A DNA stretch of 64,000 bases, from assembly GCA_033296885.1 (NCBI GenBank), contig MU863966.1, positions 62,001 to 126,000 of the forward strand. The letters are read 5' to 3'. Source of the DNA: Triangularia verruculosa. Its lineage: Eukaryota; Ascomycota; Sordariomycetes; Sordariales; Podosporaceae. Numbering within the stretch: position 1 is the stretch's first letter; each line of letters starts with the position of its first letter. A program made the position numbers and the translations under genes. The notes below the pieces were generated by a model. It had not been told where the DNA came from and made no database searches. It worked only from the letters and a program-made list of their open reading frames with translations. This document shows, one piece after another, positions 45,023 to 55,490 of this stretch.

Positions 45023-46764
45023 ATGAAGGGCTTCACACTTATCGTTGGGAAGCAATTGAGCCAAACCCGCTTGTTTTCACCCAGGGTCAGATATGTATGC
45101 TCTTCCTGCCGAAACCTGCGCGTGAGCAGGATTGAGCAGAGACAATTTTCGCAGACAGCACCCGCTCCAGCTGACTTGTTGACCTTCAAAAAATACACCC
45201 TGCCACGCGACTTCAAGCCAAAGGAAGTAAACCTGCCCGCCAAGATGACCAGCCCTCCCCCACCAGACCCAGCGCGGAAGCGGCTGGCATATATTGCTCT
45301 GGGGAGCAACTTGGGGGATCGTATTGGCTGGATAGAGAAGGCGTGCGCAGAGCTGGATGCGCGGGGCATCAGGGTCAAGCGGACAAGCTGCCTGTGGGAA
45401 ACGGAGCCCATGTATGTGCTAGACCAGGATAGATTCGTCAACGGTGTCTGCGAGGTACGTTTAGTCCGTCCCTTGTCCAGCCAGATCAGGAACTAAAGGA
45501 TATCTCAGGTTGAGACAACGCTTGAGCCACTTGCCCTTCTGGATGCTCTCCAAGACATTGAGAACTCCCTCGGCCGCAAAAAGATCATCGACAAGGGCCC
45601 GCGTAACATCGACTTGGACATTCTCCTCTATGACAACATCAAGTTCAACCATGAGCGCCTCACAATCCCTCATATTGGTATTCCAGAAAGAGAGTTTGTC
45701 TTGAGGCCATTGGCCGAGTAAGTTGTCCTTGAGCCGTTTTATCTTGGCACCCACCCCTGACTAACGACCGTTTCCACAGACTCATCCCAGGCAAGCCTAT
45801 CGATCCCAACCGGCCATGGACCCTAACCCGGGACTATCTTGACGCCCTCCCTCCTACTGCCACCCCTATCACCACCATGACCCCTCTGTCGGCTCACCAC
45901 CCCCCTATCATGGCCCTCAACCGGGCTAGGAAAACCCACGTAATGGGCATCCTCAACATGACCCCCGACTCCTTCTCAGACGGTGGGAAAAACATCTCCG
46001 CCGAAGAGTCAACTTTGGCATCCAACATACGATCATTTTTGGACGCTGGTGCGACCATGATCGACGTTGGAGGGCAGTCTACGGCCCCCAACGCCCCTGA
46101 AGTGTCCGTCGAAGAAGAACTCAACCGGGTCCTCCCGGCCATCAAGCTTATCCGCTCCCACTTCTCAGACAGACCGGTACTCATTAGCGTTGACACATAC
46201 CGAGCGTCTGTTGCCGAGGCTGCCGTTGCAGCCGGTGCTGATATCGTGAACGATGTCTCTGGTGGAAGCATGGATCCGGAAATGCTGCCCACTGTTGCGA
46301 GACTGGGGACCACAATCTGTCTGATGCATATGAGGGGAACGCCAGCAACGATGAACAGTCTTGCCGAGTATCCCGATGCAGAGGGAGGACTTATCGGTGG
46401 CATTGCTAGGGAGTTGGTGGACAGGGTGGCAGCTGCGGAGGCGGCCGGCATCAGGCGTTGGAGGATCGTGCTTGACCCTGGATTGGGTTTTGCCAAGGTT
46501 GGGCGGCAGAATGTGGATGTTCTGAGGAACCTGGATGAGATGAGGTTCTGGCCTGGATTGCAAGGTTTGCCGTGGCTAGTTGGGTCCAGCAGAAAGAGCT
46601 TCATCGGAAGGGTCACAGGTGTCCCAACGCCAAAGGAACGGATCTGGGGCACGGCAGCTACGGTTGCGGCTGCTGTTCAGGGAGGAGCTGATGTTGTCAG
46701 AGTCCATGACGTTAGAGAAATGGCGCAAGTCGTGGCCATGGCGGATGCTATTTGGCGATATTGA
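45023..46764 (+). CDS. FOL1: Bifunctional HPPK-DHPS folate synthesis enzyme (541 aa)
   Basis: Three exons: 45023-45454, 45509-45717 and 45780-46764; introns are GTACGT...CTCAG (phase 0) and GTAAGT...CTAAC...CACAG (phase 2). Residues 1 to about 60 are Arg/Ser/Gln-rich with few acids (KQLSQTRLFSPRVRYVCSSC), as in a mitochondrial leader. HPPK, about 87-215: YIALGSNLGDRIGWIEKAC and GPRNIDLDILLYD with metal-binding Asp179 and Asp181; it pyrophosphorylates 6-hydroxymethyl-dihydropterin. DHPS, about 265-541: HVMGILNMTPDSFSDGG, MIDVGGQSTAP, LISVDTYRASVAE, VNDVSGG, LDPGLGFAKVG and LVGSSRKSFIGRV; it joins the pterin to p-aminobenzoate and is the sulfonamide target. The N-terminal dihydroneopterin aldolase domain of yeast Fol1 is absent, so that step must be encoded elsewhere. 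Confidence 0.95.
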
Positions 46765-47911
46765 TTCAGGGGTGAGGTAGGGAAGCAAATTCAACATGAC
46801 CGCGAAGAGACGGTTCTTCCTATGTATATAAAGTGTACTTTGGTTTGGGTTCAACAAGGGCCATAAAAAAGGGAGGCGGTTTGATTTCCATGGGTTTCCA
46901 AAATGGATAGAGACTGGGCAGACTAGGTGCTTACTTGAGGACAAGAGCTGGTGGGTTGGGGATATCCTCTGGCAAAGGGCAACTGGGCCAACTTCAATCA
47001 AAAAGTCGATACTTTGAACCCTCTAAAGTCACAACCAACTAAGCATCTTGAAATTTCCCCGGCACCTGATGCATTATGTGGTACTTAGGTATTGCTATGT
47101 CTTCGACCCTCTCATGTGTTCATCGCACCGCGAATTGCGTCATAAATTCAAAGGCTCGCTAGGGTAGACGGAGAAGCTCTTCGCAAGAAGAGTCAAATGG
47201 GACATTTGAAGTTCTGTTCGTGCTTTAACATCTGGTTGTGTACGATATTAGCCTAGGTAGACGGGTCGAGTCTCTCGCATGGAGTGACTGAAGAGCGCGT
47301 CCATGTGCACGTAGAAGAAAAGGTGCTGGAAGTATGTACAAGCCCTGAAAAGTACCTTACCTAGGTAGGTAGCCAATACTCTGAAACGTCGCCAATATGT
47401 TTACAAGAAAGTTTTTAAGCTTTCTGCAAAAATTCAACAGGCTGTAGAAATCCTTAACAAATGTGAAAAGACAAGGAAATGTCGCTTTAGGTTCTAATTC
47501 GGTAACACTTCATGTCAAGTAGTATCCCCATGATCACCATGTCGTCCCTACGCTGACCGAAAAACAGCCACAACCCGAGGCCATGGCGTTTATATGATGT
47601 TGTACAACATGACTCACCCACCTATTTACTGTTGAACAGAGTGTAAGCTGATGGGACTCGGATACGGTGAACAACTTCCTATGGATCCAGGATAGCTAAC
47701 CAAGGTAGAATCCACGATTCATAGTTGAAATCAACCTATACCTAGTTCTTGAGAATGAATGTCCAAGACTTAAGGAGTGCAATATACCGTGTAATATTGT
47801 CGCACTTGGTGTGAAGCCATCTCTAAAGTACCTACACGCCGAATCGCAACTCAAACTGCCGCCTCTTTTCACGCTAGAAAAGACTTGCTCGGAAGTCTCG
47901 GCCGGCAAGGC

Positions 47912-48330
47912 CTAATCTTCTCCCTTAATGAGCTGCTCCAATCCAAGACAAATACCATCAGAAGCCACACTACTGCCGACCGTCCCGGTAAAGCTTCCAA
48001 TTGAAGAGCCAGCGAAAGACACTCCGGGCGGCTTCTTACTGCCGCGACCGCCACGAGAGCGCTTACCAGTACGGCCGAAGCGAGGAACTCGTACCTCATT
48101 CGATTCAAGGAGGTTGACATCGTCCTGGAGAGGTAAATGTCTCATTTTTGAATCGGAGTCTCCCCTTGACCATTATTCTCAACCTCCTCTTGGTTTTCAG
48201 CGGACACTGTGGCTTATCATGAGTAAACTACCTCTTCTTGACCAGTAGCGGAAGCCTGCTCCTCGCCGCTGCCGCTAACATTATCAAAATGAGTGAAAGA
48301 ACCGGAAAGCTGTAGACTTGCCAAAGGTCT
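47912..48330 (-). pseudogene. Possible gene remnant with RG-rich segment
   Basis: On the minus strand, an exon-like frame after a CTCTCCAG acceptor reads DDVNLLESNEVRVPRFGRTG, then KRSRGGRGSKKPPG, and ends in TAG at 47912. Upstream, another frame reads SGSFTHFDNVSGSGEEQASA and, after a TGA-TAA pair, SAENQEEVENNGQGETP in the same phase. The pieces look like parts of one polar protein broken by stops of the TGA/TAA kind, but no spliced model restores them. It may instead be an unrecognised small gene with introns I have not placed. Confidence 0.2.
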
Positions 48331-48423
48331 TTCAAGGAGCCGGATTGTGTGATTGAATGCTTTCACTGGCGATTAAGATGAAGTCAACGAGAATGATGGG
48401 TATACGGGTATCTTTATACACGC

Positions 48424-48990
48424 TTGGTACTGAAAAGCATACACATCGCCGAAAGTCCTGTGCCATGGTACCAAGGTTTGGTCATGACCACAGGTCGTGG
48501 ATCCCTACCTCGACATCACAAAGGTTCAAATCGAGGCCAACAATCGGTACTGGGTGAAGCTATAGGCATGGCCTGTACTCTTCGGTGTATGAATTTACCG
48601 ATACAAAAGGCTTTATATCAGCGTGGCCTCAGAATAGAACCACCAAGCCTAACGACTGGGTTTATTGTACAGCAAATTGACAAGGCACGTTCTGGAGTCG
48701 CAGGGCCCTATTTCGCCAAAAATAGGCCAAGTTCTTTTCTTTGGAAGGTTCGTGATACCCATGGCGAGGATAATTATATCATCGCCCTGAGGCAAATCGC
48801 CGAAAATCCGTTGTTTGCCTATCTGGCTTGCATCTATCTCGGGGCTCGCCTCTTAGTCGCCCTCACTATAGAACTCCTGCTCCGAATCAATGAGTCTTAT
48901 TCAAGTAACAGTATTCGCCCTCGAACAAGTTGCCAACGGAAGTCCCATCTCATGAACATAGCCGTGGCACACATGCCCAGTGAGTGTTAG
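48424..48990 (+). other. Unsupported open frame (188 codons)
   Basis: Open frame with a hydrophobic stretch near its end (LFAYLACIYLGARLLVALTI). No recognisable domain, and the opposite strand is also protein-like here, so a chance frame or a remnant is as likely as a gene. Confidence 0.15.
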
Positions 48991-50853
48991 GTTGTACGGG
49001 GCTTCATACTTAGTTCATATGACACCAGTGGAGTGACGCTGCTCATCGTGGTATAGATGTCTAAGGATATGATTTCGATCATTATCTATGGTTCACTGGT
49101 GCCGTTTGAAAACATGTTCCTACTAGTCCGACGGCCGGGAAGTTGAGGCAATGTCAATCCCAGTATTGACCACGACTTGTATTTCAGTAAACTTTAGTTG
49201 CAACAGTTCTTTGTGAAAGGTGACATGTGTAGGTACTTGGTACAAGCCCGCTCGATCAAGGCAGATAAAACCGAAACAATTTGTTTCAAGACGTGACTGC
49301 GAGATGTGTCGATGCTGATTTTCAACCCATGAATACCACTTCACCGTAAGGTGTAAAGTGGAAAACTGCCGGCCTTGGCCTGTACTAAGCCCAGGTGACC
49401 AAGACCACCACGTGCCCAACAACCTGCGCTGAACCCGAACTATGACCATGCCGTGACTAAACACTTCAAATATCAACTGGGTATTTTAAATCAAACCAGA
49501 TACCCATGTTGTTGGATATTGGTGGCCGCAAGTTTGTCCTAGTGCTCTAGAGAGCCTGCGTGATGCTATGGCTACCAATGAGGGCAACATGCGATCCAGG
49601 TATCAGCTTCAAGCCCTAGATAGATAACCAAAAGATTGCCCTAACTTCACACAAGCCTTCTAAGAATTTGGTTGCCCATGCTGCCACACCACTGCGTCAC
49701 TTGAGGTGCCGAGATCCCTAGATAGTTAGTACTGGTGGAAGTTGTGGTGGAATCAGGATTGGACTCCTGGTAAAGGCTGCACAACACTGTCATCGACTGT
49801 TGAAGGGCAGATCGAAAGAAACTCCAGAAGTGACTGATGGGATATCAGTTCATCTTCTAGCTTCGATTTGGTGGTTGGGAGTCGGGGATGAGGATGATGC
49901 ACCGCCGGCCGACCGGCTTGACACATCGATGCAGTCGGGCATGACTGAAATCTCGGGATTGTTCTTGTTGTTGCATTTCTTGGGCGCCCGACCCCTCTTA
50001 TTGTCTGCAATCAGTTTCCAAATCACCGGGAAGCTCTGAGCTGTCACCTGTAAAGACCACTGGACCAAGAAGCCTCGACATTGAGCTGTCAATGCCGCAG
50101 TTCCCCCGCACAAAGAATAGCCGTCCGGAGCCAATCAACAGGCGGTCAATTGCCAGGCTTGCTGTGGACAACTGACTGCCTGCCCCGCGATTCTTGCACT
50201 CGGCATTGGCAGCCATTCCATTGGCCCCCCGGTCCCGGGAATGGCCGAGAAGAGCTAAGCGGAACAAACGCCAAGAGACACGAGCAAAGGGCAGCCCTGC
50301 CACAGCCCACCATCTTTTGGGCGTCGACTCGACGTCAGGACGACATCCCGCACACGGAAACAAGCGGCTGCAATTTCATACATCTTGTACCACCACCCAC
50401 AACTTCGCTTCTCCGACTTTCGAATTTCTCGCGCAGGAACGTCACAACTCATTCGTCGCCTCACTGCTGTTCTTGGTCCAGTCACGGCTCGACTTGCCCA
50501 CACGCATCTCCGTACCGACTCGGCCGAGCACCCACTGGCCATCTCCACGAGTCAAGCATTCGAGACCAGCCGTTGATAGGAGCGACTTCACCGCTCAACG
50601 GGGCGGACATCGAAAGGCGCGAGTTTAAATTCGACCGAGCGCGAGTCCAAGTGACAAGGAGAAAGACAACGCCCTCATCTCGACCGCACATTGCGGAATA
50701 ACATACCAGAAAGAAAGATTGCGACCACAGGCGAGCGACAAAAGACTATCTTATCATCGCTTCAGCAACACCAAACGAAGCTTCAGAATTGCGATCAAGC
50801 AACTGTCAGGGGCCTTTCAACCCCTTCCTATCACCTCTTAGCGAGCGGTCATC

Positions 50854-51324
50854 ATGTCCTCCCAGCGCCCCTTCTTCCTGTCGACCTTCTTCGCCGCGTT
50901 TCGTCAACAACCACCGTCGGCCATATCGACGCAACAACCAAATAAGCACACAACTCAGGCTTCATCGGGAGTAGGATCGTCGTCTGCCTCTACCCCACGA
51001 TCGATATCTGCCTCTGCCACGGCTGCTCAGTCGCAAGCTGCTTCGCCCTCGACATCAACATCCGCCTCGCGAACAGGGGTTATTGGGCAACTACCACTAC
51101 ACTCTCCACGACATCATCATACCGCAGGGATACCCATTCCACATTCGGGAGGCAGAAGGCGAGGGAGTGACAGCAGTAGTGAAGGCTTTCGAGATGCGCT
51201 AGGAACAGAGAAGCTGTACATTGGCGGACGAACTGCCACAGGGGAAGAACGGTTCTTCAAACTGGGAGTTGTAAGGCGGGTCAGGAGTGGTGACAGGCTA
51301 TCCCTGGATCGACTCAGTCTGTGA
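50854..51324 (+). CDS. Small hypothetical fungal protein (156 aa)
   Basis: Single exon. The protein starts MSSQRPFFLSTFFAAFRQQP and then has a long Ser/Thr/Ala/Gln-rich, probably disordered stretch with a His cluster (SPRHHHTAG). It ends with a more ordered, charged part: EKLYIGGRTATGEERFFKLG, then RRVRSGDRLSLDRLSL. The conserved-looking C-terminal motif (YIGGRT-x-GEE-x-F-x-[KR]-L-G, then RSGDRLSLDRLSL) resembles uncharacterised proteins of Sordariomycetes as far as I recall. Function unknown. The start has a CATCATGTCC context and follows a long pyrimidine-rich leader, and there is no better upstream Met in frame. Confidence 0.65.
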   Translation: MSSQRPFFLSTFFAAFRQQPPSAISTQQPNKHTTQASSGVGSSSASTPRSISASATAAQSQAASPSTSTSASRTGVIGQLPLHSPRHHHTAGIPIPHSGGRRRGSDSSSEGFRDALGTEKLYIGGRTATGEERFFKLGVVRRVRSGDRLSLDRLSL

Positions 51325-51850
51325 TATCTTTGAGCAGACAGTATGACATGAACCAGATCATGGCGTTTTGAATTACCGGACTTTTCCTTCCTTGGATTAA
51401 CATGGCGTTTTATTGGATGATTGGGCAACGGGCAAACATTTATGGATAGGACGGAAGTCATGGAACTTACATCTATACATAGCTACACTAAAAACAAGCA
51501 ACAGGACTGGGTGGAACAACTGCCTCAGGTACAGGAGGCCAAAAAGGACAAACTACAGTTGGTGTAGCATAGGGAACATTGTGAGGCCGAGGCCCACATC
51601 ATGGGACAAACAGATAGATGTCTGTATATGGGCATTAAGCAAGTCTTGCAAGTGACAGAAGCACGAATAAACAAACTTTGTTCTGTTCTTCACATTCTGC
51701 CTTCCTACATGGTCGGGCGCTGATTGTAAGCATCACATGTTGATAAACATTGAATTAAACTCTTTGGCAATTAACTGGCTTGCCTATAGGTGCCACCCGC
51801 ACCGCTCTGTAATTTTACAACCACGAAACGCCATCTCTTTCTATTCCTAC
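51325..51850. other. Convergent 3' flanks of the 156-aa gene and ALG10
   Basis: About 0.5 kb, no supported coding frame or RNA gene. Confidence 0.5.
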
Positions 51851-53942
51851 CTACCACATAAACCTCTGCAACCTCCCGCCATCCAGCACATTGCCCTCGT
51901 TGTCCTTCCAGATGTAGGGCCTGAACAGAAATAGGTACATGGTCACGGCATTGATGGCGACGAACCAGATGGTCTCGAGCACGAGCCGAAGGTCGATCTT
52001 CCTGCCGAGGCCTGCAGAAGAAAAAGACCAGGAGGGGACCAATAATCGGTAAAAAACCCAGGGAAGGATGAAATACCGGGGTTCCACCAGCGGCGCGGTG
52101 ATGAGGGAGAGGGCAGTCGTCAAGAGCCAGAGGATGGCTGTGGATGTGTCGGGGGCGGTGTCGGAAACAGAGGATGGGGAGTCAAGAAGTGTGAATGCAG
52201 TGTCGTCGTCTGCGGTAGCAGCAGGTGTATTTTGCTGGATGTGAGCGGTTCGCAGTCTCGCTTTTGGCGTTTCTGACGACAGTTGGGCGGTGGAAGCAGA
52301 GCCGGAAAGACTGCCCCATACCAGCCACCTCGCCAGCGTATATGGTCCGACCAGCAAGAGTCTAATGACGGGGGACCGGAGTATGGTGTACCGGAAGACG
52401 TAGAACATGTAATGTCTGTTGTCGGCGAGGGTGAAAGGGTGGATGATGGTGTTGTATTTGACAACTGCCGCCGACAGGAGAGTGGTGAGCAGCGCCCAGG
52501 GGACGGTGAACAGAGCGTTGGGGCCGAGGACTAGAGAGTGAATCGTGCGGAGAGGATGAGTGATAAATCCAAGGATAGAAGGCAGAAAAAGGGGAAGAGA
52601 GAAGAAGGCGAAGAAGGGCCAGAGGTAGAGCATCTGGGCAAGGTGGATGGTTGCAATGTGGTTGGATTTGTCTCCTGGGCGGTGTTAACAGCTGCGCAGA
52701 TGTGAGTGTCGAAAAGATACATACCAAGTACGACACCTCCATTCCAGGCCACGAAGCCAAGGAAGAGACCAAGGATGGTGATATGAGGCCATATTTGGCG
52801 TATGACTTTGGCTGGGTTGCAGAGAGCAGTCACCGCGATGGTAAGTAGACAGAAGAGCCAATCTGAGGTGTGTTGGTCAGCCAAAGATAACAGTCATGGA
52901 GTTTATAAACTTACCATCAGGCCCGGACTTGCTTAGGGGCGGGTCATGGAGAGTGGTGAGAAACTCTTGAGCGGCCGGCTTGACAGACCGTAGAACATGA
53001 ACAGCCTCCAAACCGCCGATGTAGACAACAACCCAGAAGACATTGGTTTGGCGCATGAAGAGCGCAGCCACCCCCAGAAGAATCGTCCAAACATCACTCA
53101 GAAGGCCTGGCCGCTTTGATCCAACACGTTGAAGGTGATGGCGATACGAAAGAAGCACCACCAAGGTTGACAGCGGATCAGTGTAGTACAAACCCGAAAA
53201 GAAGAAAACGACCGGCATCAACGCGGTGTTGATAGCGACATGAAACGAGTACAATGATAGACCCGGCGAAGCAATCTTGCCGAGCCGTTCTGTCTGTCTC
53301 GTTTCGATCAGCTTGCGACATTGAGCTGCGGTAACGACAATTGCTAGAACCACCGAAAAGTTGTGGAGGCGCAGATTCGAGGCTTCACATGTGAGCCCGG
53401 AGATCTTGTTGTAAAGCACAGAGACAAGGTAGCTAATGGTAACGCATGGAGTTAGAAGCCAGAGACAGAAAGCCAGGGCCAACGGGTAGAATCTCACAGG
53501 CCGGGAGGAGTGGTGATTTTGTCATCCCACTGTCGGTATTTCCCCTCGCAGTAAGTCTGTGCTTGAGGGATATGGAAGAACTCATCCTGTAGTAAGTTAG
53601 TAACTTTACTTGGAAAAAGGGAATATAGATCCGACTTGCAAGATATGGTTCAGGGACATAGCGATTGACTAGAAGTGGCCAAGCTCCGCCCACCACATTG
53701 AGTAGAAATAGGAAAACAGTGATGAGAGAATATGTGATCCATGGCGATTTTCTCCTTTTCGACGGTGATGTTGAAGTGCTTATTGGTGAGTAGATAAGCC
53801 ATGCCAGAAAAGTCGATGTGATGAGGACTGTCATGAGTTGTCCAACGCGTAGGCTCTGGACCCAGATTTCGAATGCATCTTTCACATCTCTCCGCGCATA
53901 GAATATGAATGCATTGATAGTATCCTGGAGCGAGCCGACCAT
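51851..53942 (-). CDS. ALG10: Dolichyl-phosphoglucose alpha-1,2-glucosyltransferase ALG10/DIE2 (623 aa)
   Basis: Five exons: 53640-53942, 53498-53586, 52915-53432, 52725-52862 and 51851-52674. The enzyme adds the last (alpha-1,2) glucose to the lipid-linked oligosaccharide in the ER membrane, the signal for transfer to protein. The key motif appears only after splicing: VPEPYL joined to DEFFHIPQAQTYCEG, then YRQWDDKITTPPGLYLVSVL, carrying the family's acidic loop residues. Many membrane helices follow (LYSFHVAINTALMPVVFFFS, TILLGVAALFMRQTNVFWVV, WPFFAFFSLPLFLPSILGF), then a poly-polar insert and the end IWKDNEGNVLDGGRLQRFMW. The first intron (53587-53639) uses a GC donor (GCAAGT); the nearby GT would put a stop in frame. 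Length exceeds yeast Die2 (525) because of the insert near the C-terminus. The neighbour QCR10 is on the same strand. Confidence 0.92.
53587..53639 (-). other. GC-AG intron in ALG10
   Basis: 53-nt intron beginning GCAAGT and ending CTACTAAC-like branch then CTACAG. Only this donor joins PYL to DEFFHIPQ in frame. GC donors are a known minor class and usually have an otherwise strong consensus, as here. Confidence 0.75.
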
Positions 53943-54302
53943 GACTTGATGAAATATCACTTTCTCCGAGTTTGTTGAGATACCATGGAGGTCTCAAGAA
54001 ATTAAAAGCATCTCTTCTGGCCATCTTACAACTGTCCCCATGGCCCACAGGGCCCGTGCACAGAAGGTCGAATGTGAGATGAGCCCAACAGACTTGGCTT
54101 ACAACAGAGGGTAAGGTCCGTGATTTCTCATGGCAAGATCATTTCAACATGGGGATTTTTGATGTATGGTGTCTATAGAGTGCTTTTTCTTTTTTCTTTC
54201 TACAAGCGTCCAAAACAAGGAGGCGGCGTCAAAACGCCCACCAAACCCGCTACCCCCAGCGCCAAAATCACATCCCGTCATACAATCCCAGAGAGTATTG
54301 AT
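53943..54302. other. Intergenic between QCR10 and ALG10
   Basis: About 360 nt holding the QCR10 3' flank and the ALG10 promoter, both on the minus strand. No coding frame supported. Confidence 0.45.
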
Positions 54303-55076
54303 TTAGAACGGCTACGAACGTTAGAATCACGAAGAACCTCTAGAGAATCAGATAACTCACGTTGTCAGCGGGGTGAACCTTCTTGTCGAAGAAGTTTTGG
54401 AGCGATGGGCCGACGACAGGGATGTTCTGAGCCGATTAGTAGACGTTTTCAAATCTGAAAGGAGAAGATATCCGTACGCCGAGAACATCATTGTAGACCC
54501 TGGGAATACCGGAGGTCAGGAAGATGACACCAAAAAGGGCGACACCGCCGTAAAAGCCAGCCTTGACACCACTGTGAGGAGTTAGCACCGTTCTGCAAGG
54601 CATAACAACATCCTCAAACTGCAGACAAAGCCGCTTCTTCAATCGCCTTCAAACCCAGCTACAGCCATGCTGCGGTAACCCACCCAGAGATAGATGTCAA
54701 CTTACAAGTTGGTCACAGTCCTGGCAGTGATGTTGCCAACATGGGCTTGGTATTGGTACCTGGGAGTATCGAGTCAGCGGCCGGCCCGACGCAGATTCCT
54801 CTTCGCTTCGTCGGCGCGACTGATCAAGGGCGATCTCTACTTCGATCGTTGGGGTCCTCGGAACGTCGTAAAGAGAGATTGGATATCGGTCGGGGCTTAC
54901 CTAGGGCCATAGGGGCTCTTGTACTCGGGGTAGGCCGCACGGCGAACAGGAGTCTTGAACATGACGTCGTTAGTAAAGATGCTGTGGAAATTTGGAGCCT
55001 GCAGAAAAGTCCTGCTGCAGCCTGAAGATACAAAGAGTGACAGGACTGTCGGTCAAGCACTTACGGGGAAGGGCAT
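54303..55076 (-). CDS. QCR10: Cytochrome bc1 complex subunit 10, QCR10 (110 aa)
   Basis: Six coding exons: 55065-55076 (12 nt), 54901-54998, 54706-54759, 54478-54571, 54361-54426 and 54303-54311 (9 nt, coding P-F-stop). All junctions have GT...AG ends and sum to 333 nt. Small single-helix subunit of ubiquinol-cytochrome c reductase (complex III) in the inner mitochondrial membrane. The start is MPFPAPNFHSIFTNDVMFKT, then YKSPYGPRYQYQAHVGNITA; the membrane helix is GFYGGVALFGVIFLTSGIPR. The end is VLGNIPVVGPSLQNFFDKKV, then HPADNPF, matching the yeast Qcr10 pattern of a helix followed by IPLLGPTL and a Pro/Asp end. It is longer than yeast Qcr10 (77) at the N-terminus. Introns (441 nt) exceed coding sequence. 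The gene is divergent from MED4. Confidence 0.85.
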
Positions 55077-55490
55077 CTTGAATAACGCAGCAAAAAAAGA
55101 GCGAGTTGGTGCTTCAATGGGTGGCTGTTGAAACCAAGATCGAATCGGCTGTTGGATTTATTTGGTGGTGCTGCGCGAGATTCTTTGCCGGAGAGAGCCG
55201 GGACTGCTTGGTGGCCTGAGGCAGAAACTGCATCCCGCAGGCCAAGCTTTTACTCCGTACGTGCGGGTACCTGTCCCCTGAAGATCCCCACTATCAGCCG
55301 CTGTGACACAACCCACCAAGCTCCAGCGCAACGGTCGAGTGTCAAGTGAATTCAGCAGTGACATCTGTAACCCAAAATAAATCATCGGAGCGAGCTCTTT
55401 CTTTTCAGCTACCTCTCAACACCCCGACTTCGACGCCAGGATCTTGAACAACACCTTCCTTCGTCAAGATTTTCCACTCTCGATATTACA
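55077..55490. other. Divergent promoter QCR10 / MED4
   Basis: About 414 nt between the two start codons. No coding frame; no clear motif recognised. Confidence 0.5.

Larger units (their letters stand above)
46765..50853. other. Gene-poor 4 kb stretch with interrupted protein-like frames
   Basis: No intact gene could be built. The first kilobase after FOL1 has several cctaggtaggta-type sequences (47082-47370). Protein-like but stop-interrupted segments occur at about 47912-48330 (minus), 48424-48990 (plus) and 49300-49440. The last 500 nt look like the pyrimidine-rich 5' leader of the 50854 gene. Confidence 0.35.

Noticed and set aside
52877..53497. Open frame MRFYPLALAFCLWLLTPC... as a separate protein start
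   Set aside because: This stretch is the second intron of ALG10 read through; splicing restores the PPGLYLVSVL motif.
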